Assembly: GCA_020847695.1 (NCBI GenBank)
Contig: JADLBP010000211.1
Span: forward strand, 1-64,000
Reading direction: 5' to 3'
Source of the DNA: Planctomycetota bacterium
GTDB taxonomy: Bacteria; Planctomycetota; UBA1135; GCA-002686595
DNA: 64,000 nucleotides
Position numbers and translations under genes: made by a program. The number at the start of each line of letters is the position of its first letter. The first letter of the stretch is position 1. Positions 1-8,978 of the stretch are shown here, piece by piece. The notes beneath the pieces were generated by a model. It made no database searches, was not told where the DNA came from, and worked only from the letters and a program-made list of their open reading frames with translations.

Positions 1-123
1 ACGAGGCACGCGGTGCACGAGGCACGCGGTGCACGAGGCACGCGGTGCACGAGGCACGCGGTGCACGAGGCACGCGGTGCACGAGGCACGCGGTGCACGA
101 GGCACGCGGTGCACGAGGCACGC
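1..123. repeat. 16-bp tandem repeat array
   Basis: The unit ACGAGGCACGCGGTGC is repeated head to tail without any visible substitution: seven full copies at 1-112, then 11 bases of an eighth. The array may continue to the left of the window. Since 16 is not a multiple of three, a translated array changes frame at each unit, so the short plus-strand open frames here are not believable genes. It ends 8 bp downstream of the exbD stop codon. Confidence 0.95.
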
Positions 124-131
124 CGCGGCGG

Positions 132-593
132 TCAGAGGCTCTTCGTGCCCAGCGCGAACTCGACCTTTTGGACGCCGACGCGCTTCGAGATGTTGATCAC
201 GTTGACCACCGAGTCCCACGGCACCGCCTTGTCGGCGTCGATCGTCAGGCCGATGTCGGTCTTGCCGAGGCGCTTGTAGTCGGCGAAGGCGTCGGAGATC
301 AGCTGCTGGAGCTCCGAGTTCTCGTCGACGATGCGGCGGCCGATCTTGCGCACGACCTTCTGGTTCGCTTCGTCCCAGAACAGCGCGACGCGGACTTCCT
401 CGATCACCGAGTCGACCGGCATGCCCTCCGCGCCCTTGTTCTTCGGCAGCCACGTGTCGAACTTGCCCTCGAGCTGCTTGAAGCGGAACGAGCACATGAA
501 GAACACGCAGAGGCAGAAGATGACGTCGATCAACGGCGTGACGTTGATGGCGACGGGGTTGTCGTCCGAGTCTCCGATGCTTGCGCCGGCCAT
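132..593 (-). CDS. exbD: ExbD/TolR-family biopolymer transport protein
   Basis: The 153-residue protein has the ExbD layout: a short cytoplasmic N-terminus, one membrane segment at about residues 17-38, then a periplasmic domain. The family signature NVTPLIDV is present, with Asp23 at the position of the proton-carrying aspartate. ExbD works with an ExbB/TolQ channel to turn proton flow into mechanical work at the envelope. No exbB lies in the window, so it may be just beyond the left edge. The gene is last in a minus-strand operon after two TPR genes, with 55 bp to the preceding stop. The membrane segment is unusually rich in cysteine (C27, C29, C34). The family is secure; the substrate of this copy is unknown. 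Confidence 0.9.
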   Translation of the reverse strand: MAGASIGDSDDNPVAINVTPLIDVIFCLCVFFMCSFRFKQLEGKFDTWLPKNKGAEGMPVDSVIEEVRVALFWDEANQKVVRKIGRRIVDENSELQQLISDAFADYKRLGKTDIGLTIDADKAVPWDSVVNVINISKRVGVQKVEFALGTKSL

Positions 594-648
594 GGTTCGT
601 GTCCTGTCGTGGGTGGGATGTCGGAGAGCGACGGTCGCGCGGGCGCGA

Positions 649-1791
649 TCACAGGTCCTTCAGGTAGCGCGACTGCGGGTAATTGGAAGCTAGCTCGTCG
701 CGGCGACGGCGTGACCGATCGAGGAAGGTCTTCTTGCGCTCGGCGTCGGTTTCGAGCTCGCCCAGCGCCTTGAACGCCTTCGACGTGCCCGCCAGCGCCC
801 GCTCGTACTCGTCGGTCGCGCCCTCGCGGCCCGGGACGTAGAGCACGACGCCGCGCAGGTAGGCGAACAGCGCCTCGCGCAGGCCCAACGGATCGCGCTT
901 CTGCAGCGCGGGCTCGAACGCGAGGTCGCCGAGGCCGTTCCAGGCGCCCGCGAGCACTTCGTTCGGCGCCTCGGCGAGCACGAGTTCGCGGTAGCGGGTG
1001 TCGGCGTCCGACGTGCGGCCGGCCCGCTGCGCGCAGCGCGCAAGACCGAGCTTGGCCGCGGCGACGACCTCGGCGTCCGCCCCGGAGAGCGACGCGGTCG
1101 ACTCGAACACGCGTTGCGCGTCGGCGTGCTTGCCCTGTTCCTCGAGGATCGCGCCGCGCAGCACGCCGATGCCCGCTTGGAGCGTCGGATCGTTGCTGCC
1201 GCCTTGCGCCGCGGTCAGGCGCGTCTCGAGCGTCTTCGCGCCGGCGCCGACCGTGCCCTTCGCGCGGTAGAGCGCGATCAGGTTGGCACCGACCGTCAGC
1301 AGGTAGCGGGTCTTCGGGAACGCCTCGAGCAGCGCTTCGTACGTCGCGAGAGCCTTGTCTGCGTTGCCGACCTTCTGGTACGTGCGAGCGAGGTGGAAGA
1401 GCACGCCGTGGCGCAGCACCGGGCGCAGCTTGGAGTCGCCCGCGAGCGCCTCGAGCTGCGTCAACGCCTCGTCCGGGCTGCCGGTCGCGAACGCGTCGAG
1501 CGCGCGGTAGTACTTGTCGGCGCTCGCGTAGCGCACGGACTCGATCGTCTTCCAGCGCAGGCCGGTGGTGCCGCCGCCGTCGACCGCGAGCGTCAGACCG
1601 TCGTAGTCCTCGCTGACGACCTTGGCGATCTTCTCCTTGCCGTCCTTGGTGACGATGCGGTCCTGCTGCGCGAGCGCGGCGCCGGCGCCGAGGGCGAGCG
1701 CGCACGCGACGAGCACGAGCGGTCGCAGGGTGCGGAACGCGCGCCGGACGAGCATCGCGAGCGCGTGGGGGAGCTTGGTTTCGGTGGGCAT
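649..1791 (-). CDS. Exported TPR protein of an ExbD operon
   Basis: The protein has 380 residues. A basic start and hydrophobic stretch ending in ALAQQ near residue 40 look like a signal peptide, so it should be periplasmic or surface exposed. A segment of about 60 residues follows (VTKDGKEKIAKVV...), resembling short beta repeats seen in planctomycete TPR proteins. Helical TPR-like repeats then fill the rest, for example around LARTYQKVGNADKALATYE. The ATG at 1791 was chosen because it directly precedes the signal sequence and lies 8 bp after the stop of the upstream TPR gene; the frame stays open much further but without plausible sequence. It probably acts as a scaffold for the ExbD system. 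No enzymatic motif is visible. Confidence 0.8.
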   Translation of the reverse strand: MPTETKLPHALAMLVRRAFRTLRPLVLVACALALGAGAALAQQDRIVTKDGKEKIAKVVSEDYDGLTLAVDGGGTTGLRWKTIESVRYASADKYYRALDAFATGSPDEALTQLEALAGDSKLRPVLRHGVLFHLARTYQKVGNADKALATYEALLEAFPKTRYLLTVGANLIALYRAKGTVGAGAKTLETRLTAAQGGSNDPTLQAGIGVLRGAILEEQGKHADAQRVFESTASLSGADAEVVAAAKLGLARCAQRAGRTSDADTRYRELVLAEAPNEVLAGAWNGLGDLAFEPALQKRDPLGLREALFAYLRGVVLYVPGREGATDEYERALAGTSKAFKALGELETDAERKKTFLDRSRRRRDELASNYPQSRYLKDL

Positions 1792-1799
1792 CTGCGTGG

Positions 1800-4667
1800 C
1801 TACTTGTGTCCGAGGCGGGCGAGCTCCTCGTCGAGCGCGAGGAACTTCTCCCGCACGCCGTACTGGGACTCGTCGAATTCCGGGTAGTTGCGTCGAATGC
1901 TGCGCAGCGCGATCGCGGCGACGTCGTATTCGCCACGGTCGAGCAGCACGCGCATCTGGTAGTACTTCGCTTGCCACCACGAGCGCGACGCGGGCTTGGC
2001 GACCAGCACCAGCGCTTCGAGGATCGCCGACGCGCGGCCGAGACGGTCCGCGTCCGACTTCGGCGCGCCGGTCTGGCGCTCGCACGCCGCCCACTCGAGC
2101 GCGGCGGGCATCAGCTCGGGGCGCGAACGCAGCTTGTCCGGCGCGATCTCGCGCTTCTCGAGGTCGACGTAGGGTTCGCGCGCGAAGAGCTCGCCGTAGC
2201 GCGCCGCCGCGTCCGGCCAACGGCCGAGGAATGCGAGCGTCCGACCGATCAGGATGTCGGTGCGCACCGACGGGCGCCGTTTCGCGAGCGCCTCGAAGCC
2301 GTGCAGCGCCTGCTCGAACGCGTCGGGCGCCGGACGGCGAGCGCCGGCGTCGATGAACGTCTCCGCGTCGGCGGGCACGCCATTGAACTGCAGCGCGAGC
2401 GCGAGCAGGCGGTTCGAGATCAGCTCGACCTCCGCGTCCTCCAGGCCGTCGGGGCCAGGCGATTCGCTCTTCAGCGCGAGGTCGTAGTACTCCGCGGCGC
2501 GCCGGCGGAGGCGTTCGACCTCGGCCGAGAGCGGATCGTCGTGCTCGACCTCGGACGCGCGCGCATCGAGCGCCTGCGCGAGCGAAGCGCACGCCGCCGC
2601 CATGCCCTTGAGCGCCGGATCGGCGCGCAGGCACGCGTCGAGGATCGCGATCGCGTCGTCGACGCGCCCCGAGAGCTGCAGCGCCTTCATCCGCACGCGC
2701 CGCGACGTCGCGAGCTTGGTCGGGTCCTTCGCGAAGCGATTCTCGGCGTCCGCGAACAGCGGCAGCGCGTCCGCCGCGCGACCGACGCCGTCGAGCATGT
2801 ACAGGTTCGCGAGCCCGACACGTGCGGAGAACGCGAGCGAGAGCAGTCGCTCCTGCGTGTTGCGATCGAGCGTGCCCGCCGCGGCGGTCTCGAGCGCCGG
2901 GATCGAGTTGCGCAGCCGCTCCTCGGCCTTCGCGGCGAGCGCCGGAGCGTCCTGTTGCTTCTTCTTGGCGCTGAACGCCTCGCGCGCGGCCTTCGACCAG
3001 GCTTGACCGGCGCGGTAGAGCGCTTCCTCGCTGCCGGCGCCCTGCGTCGCGATCCGCTCGTAGAGCTCGGCGGCGGCGGCGTAGCGGCGCTCTTGCTCGA
3101 GCTCTTGGCCCTCGATGAACGCGGCCTGCGAGGCGTAAGGGTGCTCGCGGTAGCGCGCCGAGAGCTCGTTCATCCGAGCGCGCGCACGGTCGCGGTAGAA
3201 GTTGGTCTTCTCCTGGCCGCCGAGCGTCAGGTACGCGTTGATCGCGCGCCACAGGCACTCCGGCGCGTCCTTGCCCTTCGCGTAGCGCTCGGCCGCGGTG
3301 TCCCACGCGGCCGCGGCTTCGTGCATCTGGCCCTTCTGCGCGTAGAGCGCGCCGATCAGCACGCCGGCCTGCGCGCCTGCGTCCTGCTCGTTCTTCGTGC
3401 CGTTCGCGAGCAGCGCCGCTTCCTGCGCGAGCTCGATCGCGCGATCGAACTCGCCCCGGCCGGCCGCGGCCTCGGCCAGCTTGAGCGAGTCGGTCGCGAC
3501 GATCTGTGTCGCGCCGCCCTCCCGCAAGAGCAACCGGCCCCGCTCGCCGCCCGGCCCGCGCGGGTCGACTTCGATCAGGCGCTTCGCCGCTGCTTCGACC
3601 GCGGCGGCGTCGCCCTTCTCGCGATACGCCTCGGCCGCGGCGATCAGGATCGTCGCGCCGCGGTACGTGCGCAGCGCGTCCGGGATCGTCGCCAGGAAGT
3701 CCTCGGCGGTCGCGATCACCTGCGCCGGATCGGGCTTCGCCGAGAACAGCGCGATCTTCTGGTGCACCGCGTTTGAGATCAGGTCGGCGGCTTCCGGCGG
3801 CAGCGCGTAGACGCCGCTCGCCGCGCGTTCGTAGCTCTCGCGCAAGCGGATCGCGGAGTCGAACGACTCCAGCGCCGCGTCGGTCGAGCCGACCAGTTGG
3901 TGGCACAGCCCTTCGTAGATGTAGCCCTCGTAGCAGAGCAGCGAGTCCGCGAAGTCGAGCTGGAAGTCGAGCAGCACCGCGAGCGCTTGGTCGACGTTCT
4001 CGCGCTGCTCCTCGCTCTTCGCATCGAGCACCAGCGCGTGGAAGTAGTGCGTTCGCGCCAGGTTGTAGCTCGCGAGCATGTACTGCCGCTCGAGCTCGGC
4101 GTCGATCGCGTCGAGGTCCTGGTTCGAGCGCCGTTCGCTGAGCGCCGCGACGCGCTCGTGGAGGTCGAGCAGCGCGCGCTCGAACAGTCGGCGGCTGCGC
4201 TTCTTCAGCGCGTCCGCGTCCTTCGCGTCGGGCTCGTCGTGCAGGATTGACGTCGTCAGCTCGCCGACGTTGCGATAGAGGTCCGGCAGGCGGCTGATCA
4301 TGTCCTCGACCAGCGGCAGGTCGGAGTGGTCGGCGGCGAACGACTCCTTCTCCTTGACCAGCGCTTCGAGCAACTCCAACCGCTTGCGAGCTTCAGGCTC
4401 GCGGTACGCGCTCTCCTCGCGCAGATCGAGCCGCAGCGCCTCGACCGCGAGCATGTCGTCGCGGTTCGCCTTGTGCTTCTTCTCGAAGACGTCGAGGAAG
4501 TCGCCGGCGAGGTCGGGGTAGCCGTTGCGCGCGATCTCGCGCGCGAACGCGAGATCGTCCTTGGCGAGCGAACGGTCGTTCTGCGCGAGCGCCGCGCTCG
4601 TGAAGAGCGCGCCGCAGACGGCCCAAACCAACGGACGGACGAACGAGGGTCGACGGAGTGCGCGCAT
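1800..4667 (-). CDS. Large exported TPR protein
   Basis: This is a 955-residue protein with an N-terminal signal peptide (hydrophobic core about residues 12-27, ending SAALAQ). The remainder is almost entirely alpha-helical and alanine/glutamate rich, with repeated TPR-like units such as LLREGGATQIV and AAERYAKGKDAPECLW. Such solenoids bind partner proteins. It starts 6 bp after the stop of the cyclase-fold gene and its stop lies 8 bp before the next start, so the genes are surely co-transcribed. Position in an ExbD operon suggests a periplasmic adaptor. No catalytic motif was recognised. Confidence 0.85.
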   Translation of the reverse strand: MRALRRPSFVRPLVWAVCGALFTSAALAQNDRSLAKDDLAFAREIARNGYPDLAGDFLDVFEKKHKANRDDMLAVEALRLDLREESAYREPEARKRLELLEALVKEKESFAADHSDLPLVEDMISRLPDLYRNVGELTTSILHDEPDAKDADALKKRSRRLFERALLDLHERVAALSERRSNQDLDAIDAELERQYMLASYNLARTHYFHALVLDAKSEEQRENVDQALAVLLDFQLDFADSLLCYEGYIYEGLCHQLVGSTDAALESFDSAIRLRESYERAASGVYALPPEAADLISNAVHQKIALFSAKPDPAQVIATAEDFLATIPDALRTYRGATILIAAAEAYREKGDAAAVEAAAKRLIEVDPRGPGGERGRLLLREGGATQIVATDSLKLAEAAAGRGEFDRAIELAQEAALLANGTKNEQDAGAQAGVLIGALYAQKGQMHEAAAAWDTAAERYAKGKDAPECLWRAINAYLTLGGQEKTNFYRDRARARMNELSARYREHPYASQAAFIEGQELEQERRYAAAAELYERIATQGAGSEEALYRAGQAWSKAAREAFSAKKKQQDAPALAAKAEERLRNSIPALETAAAGTLDRNTQERLLSLAFSARVGLANLYMLDGVGRAADALPLFADAENRFAKDPTKLATSRRVRMKALQLSGRVDDAIAILDACLRADPALKGMAAACASLAQALDARASEVEHDDPLSAEVERLRRRAAEYYDLALKSESPGPDGLEDAEVELISNRLLALALQFNGVPADAETFIDAGARRPAPDAFEQALHGFEALAKRRPSVRTDILIGRTLAFLGRWPDAAARYGELFAREPYVDLEKREIAPDKLRSRPELMPAALEWAACERQTGAPKSDADRLGRASAILEALVLVAKPASRSWWQAKYYQMRVLLDRGEYDVAAIALRSIRRNYPEFDESQYGVREKFLALDEELARLGHK

Positions 4668-4673
4668 CGCGGA

Positions 4674-6386
4674 TCAGGCCCTGACGGCGACCGGGGCGAG
4701 CGGACTGCCCAACGCAGGCGCGGCGGCGGCGGCGAAGCGGCGCTGCGTGCGTCGGTTCGGACGCGTGCCCGACTTGCGGCGCTTCGACGTGCCGAAGACG
4801 CGCGGGTAGCGGTAGTAGACCTCCATGCACAGGCAGAGCACCGCGGTGCTGTACACGCGGCCGCCGGCGGGGGACCACGGGTCGATCGGATCCCACGAGC
4901 CGTACTCGCACTCGCCTTCCTTCATGCGCTGGTTGTCGAGGATCGCGTCCTTCATCGCCTCGTTCCAACGGTTCCAGCGATCGCCACCGACCTGGAACAT
5001 CGCGAGCGTGCCGTAGTACCAGTAGTAGAAGTCGATCTCGCCGGACTTGGTGTCCCACTTCGGCGCGCGCGCGACCATCAGCTCGCCGCCCTTGCCGATC
5101 ATCGGATCGCTCTCGAGCGTGTGTCCGCCGAAGATGCGCGAGAGCACGCCGACCGCGGTCATCGACTCCGTCAGTTCCGCCGGGAAGACCTTCATCAACT
5201 CGGTTTGACGCGACGAACGTCCGCCGGTTTCGTTGTATCCGGTGCGACCCGACTGCTGATCGGTCATCGACTCGATCCACGTCAGCGCCGTCGTCGCTTG
5301 GCCCTCGTCGATCGTCAGCCCGGACGCCTTCGCGGACTTGAGCGCCATCAGCATCCAGCCGGTGACCGACACGTCGTTGTCGCCGTCCGGCGGGAACGCG
5401 TAGCGCCACGCGGCGTACGGGTTCTGGGCCTTGAGGATGAAGTTGATCGACTTCTGCGCCGGGTCCTTGAACGCCTTGGCCTGCGTCATGCCGAAGGCCT
5501 CGGTCATCGCGAGCGCCGCGCAAGCGTGGTTGTAGATGAAGTGGTGGCCCACGCGCTGGCCGAAGCAGCCGTCCTCGTCCTGCACGGACATCAGGTACTT
5601 CAGGCCGCGCTTGACGACGTCCTTGTAGTTGCCGCTCTGGTGCGTCTCGCCGGCGCCGAGGAAGCAGAGCAGGGCGAGCCCGGTCACCCCGATGTCGTTG
5701 TTCGAGTAACCAGGACCGCTGCACGCGCCCTTCTTGCACTGACCGCCGAACCCGTCGCAGTCCCAGCGTCCCTCAGGCGACTGGTGGTTCTTCAACCATT
5801 CGAGCGCCGCGAGCGTCGCGCCTTCGGTCGTTCGTCCGCCGCCGCGGCCGCCGCCGCCGCCCTGGCCGAGCCCACCGCCGCCGCGGCCGCCGCCGCCCGC
5901 CCGGCGGCTCGCGAACGCCGACGGAGCGGTCCCGTGGTGCCCGATCTTGCCGACACCGATCGGCGTGCCGCCGGTCGCGCCGCTCGGGACGTTCGCCAGC
6001 GCGTCGGGATCGGGGTTGTAGATGCCCGCCTCGCGATCGAGCCGGGTCTCGTCGGTGATCTCGCCTTGGCGACCGGCGATCGCGTGCGGGATGTAGTTGT
6101 CGTCCGGGTTGACGATGCCCTCCTGCTCGTTCGGCAGCACCGGCACCGACTTGCGATCGATCAGCTCGGGCGGAGCCTCGACCGGCTCGACCGCGACCGG
6201 CTTGGTGCCGACCGCGATCTGGGTGATCACCTCGGCGGGCCTGGGCTCTTCACGCGTGACGTAGAAGATGCTGAGCGCCGAGAAGATGATCACGTGCACG
6301 AAGGCCGAGATCGAGATCCAGGGCGAGTTGCGGACGAACGACTTGACGTAGTCGACCGTCCCGGTTCGCGGGTTGCCGGATTCCAT
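4674..6386 (-). CDS. Membrane-anchored terpenoid-cyclase-fold (prenyltransferase/squalene oxidase repeat) protein
   Basis: The 570-residue protein has a TM helix at about residues 20-40. A proline/acid-rich periplasmic linker and a glycine/arginine-rich spacer (about residues 175-190) follow. The rest shows the repeat pattern of alpha/alpha-barrel terpenoid-cyclase-like domains: ALEWLKNHQSPEGRW, GLKYLMSVQDEDGCFG and FILKAQNPYAAWRY, each a helix followed by a QxxxGxW-like turn. The DxDD acid motif of true squalene-hopene cyclases was not seen, so a binding role is more likely than cyclisation. The N-terminal anchor plus linker recalls TonB-like transducers, which fits the ExbD gene in the same operon. 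ATG 6386 fits the TM topology; an upstream extension of 49 proline-rich residues is unlikely. Confidence 0.82.
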   Translation of the reverse strand: MESGNPRTGTVDYVKSFVRNSPWISISAFVHVIIFSALSIFYVTREEPRPAEVITQIAVGTKPVAVEPVEAPPELIDRKSVPVLPNEQEGIVNPDDNYIPHAIAGRQGEITDETRLDREAGIYNPDPDALANVPSGATGGTPIGVGKIGHHGTAPSAFASRRAGGGGRGGGGLGQGGGGGRGGGRTTEGATLAALEWLKNHQSPEGRWDCDGFGGQCKKGACSGPGYSNNDIGVTGLALLCFLGAGETHQSGNYKDVVKRGLKYLMSVQDEDGCFGQRVGHHFIYNHACAALAMTEAFGMTQAKAFKDPAQKSINFILKAQNPYAAWRYAFPPDGDNDVSVTGWMLMALKSAKASGLTIDEGQATTALTWIESMTDQQSGRTGYNETGGRSSRQTELMKVFPAELTESMTAVGVLSRIFGGHTLESDPMIGKGGELMVARAPKWDTKSGEIDFYYWYYGTLAMFQVGGDRWNRWNEAMKDAILDNQRMKEGECEYGSWDPIDPWSPAGGRVYSTAVLCLCMEVYYRYPRVFGTSKRRKSGTRPNRRTQRRFAAAAAPALGSPLAPVAVRA

Positions 6387-7019
6387 GCGTGAACCCAGGG
6401 GCGCTGGGGCGTGGTTTAGAGCTGAGGGAGGGACCCCACCACCGACCGACGGCGCGCGCGGATCGGGAGCAGGTGGAGGTGGCAGGAGGTTCCGGCGAGG
6501 TCTCCCCGAGCCTCGAGGCGGGCCGAGCGACATCCGTCGAGGCGCGCCCCGGTCGGTCGCGTCCGCGCGGGGCGCGCCGGGTGGCGGCGCGACCTGGTGG
6601 ATCGCCGGTCGGCGGGCTTCGCCTCGCTCTGGAACCCGGTCGAATCCGGCCGCGGGGGCGGCACGGTCGCACGGGCTTCCGACGCTCGATGCAGGGGGAT
6701 CGTCATGGAGCTCCGAGAGCAGAAGACTCTACCTCCCGCGTGCGGTTGCGCTACACGTTTCTCCCGCGTCGCGAGCGCCCCGGCGGAGCGCGAATCAGCG
6801 CGCTCGCGGATCCCGAGCGCGTCGGCGACGGAGCCCGGTCGGCGCAGCCGGCGCAAGCCTCGCTCGGGCGCGGCTACGCCTGCGATCGGTCGCGCTGCTC
6901 CGCAGTCGCGGGCCGGCAGCGTGAACCCCGCGGAGCAAAGACGCGGCGCGCGAACGGTCCGGGGTGGACGGCCGGCAGCGGGCGCGACGTCGGGCGCCGA
7001 ACCGCCCGTTCGGGGGCGC
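6387..7019. other. Non-coding stretch upstream of the ExbD operon
   Basis: This 633-bp gap separates the start of the minus-strand operon from the stop of accC, also on the minus strand. Every frame here encodes arginine/alanine/proline-rich sequence without domain character. The region should hold the promoter of the 6386 operon. One weak minus-strand -10-like hexamer, TAGAGT, lies at 6725-6730 without a convincing -35. Nothing else was recognised. Confidence 0.5.
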
Positions 7020-8375
7020 TCAGCGCTGCGGCGGCCAGCCCGGCACCGCGGAGGTGTCGTACTCGCCGCGGCGGAACTCCGGAGAGCGCAGGACGGCGAG
7101 CGACAGCGGGATCGTCGTCGCGACGCCCTCGATCCGCGCGCCCGCGAGCGCGCGCACCAACGTCTCGATCGCCGCGTCGCGCGTCTCGCCCCACGCGATC
7201 ACCTTCGCGATCAACGAGTCGTAATAGGGCGGGATCCGATCGCCGCTCTGCACGTGCGTGTCGACGCGCACGCGGCCGGGTCCGCCGTCGCGCGGCACCT
7301 CGAAGCGCGTCAGCGTCCCCGGGCTCGGCTTGAAGTCGGCGCTCGGGTCCTCGGCGTTGACGCGCACCTCGATCGCGTGGCCGGAGAGCTGCACGTCGCG
7401 TTGCGCGAGCGTCAGCGGCTCGTTCGCGGCGATGCGGATCATCCACTGCGCGAGGTCGACGCCGGTGACCATCTCGGTGACCGGATGCTCGACCTGCAAG
7501 CGCGTGTTCATCTCCATGAAGAAGATCTCGCCCGACGGCGCACGGAAGAACTCCATCGTGCCCGCGCTCTGGTAGCCGATCGACGCGGCGGCGCGCGCGG
7601 CCTTCGCGCCGAGCTCGTCGCGCTCGCGCTGCGTCAGCACCGGGCTCGGCGATTCCTCGACGAGCTTCTGGTGCTTGCGTTGCACCGAGCACTCGCGCTC
7701 GAACAGGTGGATCGCGTGGCCGTACGCATCGACGAGCACCTGGACCTCGATGTGTCGCCCGCGCTCGAGGTAACGCTCGAGGTAGATCGCGCCGTTGCCG
7801 AACGCCGCGCGCGCTTCCGCGGCGGCCGCGGTCCACGCCGCGATCAACTCGGCCTCGTTGGTGCACTTGCGCATGCCGCGGCCGCCGCCGCCGGCGTCCG
7901 CCTTGACGATCACCGGGAAGCCGATGTCGCGCGCGCACGAGAGCGCCGCGTCGAGGCTCTCGAGCGGCGCGTCGGAGCCCGGGATCACCGCGAGGCCCGC
8001 GGCCTTCATCGCGCGCTTCGCCGGCGTCTTGAGCCCCATCAGCGCCATCGCGGCGGGCTTCGGGCCGACGAACGTCATGCCGTGTTGCTCGACCAGCGCC
8101 GCGAAGCGCGCGTTCTCGGCGAGGAAGCCCCAGCCGGGGTGCACCGCGGAGGCGCGGGTCTGCAGCGCGGCTTGCACGACGCGCTCGGGGTCGAGGTAGC
8201 TTTCCTTCGCCGCGGCGGGGCCGAGGCAGACGACCTCGTCCATCGCGGCGAGCCAGCTCGCTCCGAGATCGCCTTCGGAAGCGACGCCGATGGGGGAGAT
8301 CGAGAGCTCGCGCGCCGCGCGCGCGATGCGCACCGCGACCTCGCCGCGGTTGGCGATCAACAGGCGATGGAACAT
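7020..8375 (-). CDS. accC: Biotin carboxylase (acetyl-CoA carboxylase subunit family)
   Basis: The 451 residues match the usual length of AccC. The enzyme carboxylates biotin on a carrier protein using ATP and bicarbonate, the first step of acetyl-CoA or related acyl-CoA carboxylases. Seen here: the N-terminal LLIANRGEVAVRIARA, the ATP-grasp glycine loop GGGGRGM, the catalytic stretch MNTRLQVEHPVTE, and the C-terminal DSLIAKVIAWGE. ATG 8375 starts exactly at the family N-terminus; the open frame continuing over 600 codons upstream is an artefact of GC content. No biotin carrier (accB) or carboxyltransferase gene lies nearby, so the partner is encoded elsewhere. A palindromic repeat sits 31 bp upstream of the start. 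Confidence 0.93.
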   Translation of the reverse strand: MFHRLLIANRGEVAVRIARAARELSISPIGVASEGDLGASWLAAMDEVVCLGPAAAKESYLDPERVVQAALQTRASAVHPGWGFLAENARFAALVEQHGMTFVGPKPAAMALMGLKTPAKRAMKAAGLAVIPGSDAPLESLDAALSCARDIGFPVIVKADAGGGGRGMRKCTNEAELIAAWTAAAAEARAAFGNGAIYLERYLERGRHIEVQVLVDAYGHAIHLFERECSVQRKHQKLVEESPSPVLTQRERDELGAKAARAAASIGYQSAGTMEFFRAPSGEIFFMEMNTRLQVEHPVTEMVTGVDLAQWMIRIAANEPLTLAQRDVQLSGHAIEVRVNAEDPSADFKPSPGTLTRFEVPRDGGPGRVRVDTHVQSGDRIPPYYDSLIAKVIAWGETRDAAIETLVRALAGARIEGVATTIPLSLAVLRSPEFRRGEYDTSAVPGWPPQR

Positions 8376-8406
8376 GGCCGCGAGAGCGTAGCGCCGCGCA
8401 CGCGCG

Positions 8407-8453
8407 GCGTCAGCGCTCGACGTCGCTCGCCGGCCGAAAGCGGCCGGTGACGC
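8407..8453. repeat. 47-bp palindromic element, copy 1
   Basis: The element begins GCGTCA and ends TGACGC, which are inverted repeats of each other. Its core is a perfect hairpin, CCGGCCG-AAAG-CGGCCGG, at 8430-8447. Closely matching copies lie at 9818-9864 and 11175-11221. It resembles REP-type elements and marks the left edge of the first unit of the tandem duplication. Confidence 0.8.
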
Positions 8454-8850
8454 GCTGGTGGACCTGTCCAGTGCGCATGGACGTCGCGGTCGAGCGGAAT
8501 CGTGAAACCAATCGCGTGCGAGCGGCCGGCTGCGCGCGTCGTCCGAGCTGCGTTCGCGTGCCAGCGCGTTGCTCGGGCTCGTTGGCGGCGCTCGGTGCGT
8601 GGAGCGGACGACGATCCGGTGCGGGGACGGCGAACGCCGGCTCGCTCCAGGGCGTTGCAGTTCGATGATCGCGGGATCGACGCCGCGATGTGCTCTGTCT
8701 CCTCGGTCAGTCGCTGGGCTCCGGCGCCCGACCTCGCGTATGCGATCTTCGAGCACGCGCGCTGGCGCCGCGTGCGCGGCGCGGTGAACGGCGAGTGTGG
8801 CGCGACGCGGCCGCGCAACTGCGGGCGACCGCGGACCTCGTCGACGGCAG

Positions 8851-8978
8851 GAATCGCGGATCGATGCAACCTGGCGCGGGTTCCGGCGGCAATCCCGAGG
8901 ACGGACTGCTTCGGGTCCGGAGGCCCGCTCGAGGCCTCGGCGAAGCGGGCCGGGTGCCCAGCAATCCAGGAGAATCCG
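8851..8978 (+). promoter_or_regulatory. Conserved leader of duplicated gene A
   Basis: Bases 8851-8953 are identical over 103 nt to 10261-10363, and only two mismatches occur up to the start codon. The leader holds a hairpin with arms GCCCGCT (8923-8929) and AGCGGGC (8944-8950) around a palindromic CGAGGCCTCG loop, and a ribosome binding site AGGAG at 8968-8972. Higher conservation than in the gene itself suggests a regulatory function or recent gene conversion. Confidence 0.5.

Noticed and set aside
1-123. CRISPR array at the window start
   Set aside because: Repeats are 16 bp and directly adjacent; no spacers and no cas genes.
13-773. Plus-strand open frames across the 16-bp repeat and exbD
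   Set aside because: They translate the repeat or the antisense of exbD, have no domain character, and conflict with a clear ExbD gene.
649-3906. One 1,085-codon minus-strand frame
   Set aside because: Only the part from ATG 1791 is protein-like and begins with a signal peptide; the rest is antisense-like noise over the larger TPR gene in another frame.
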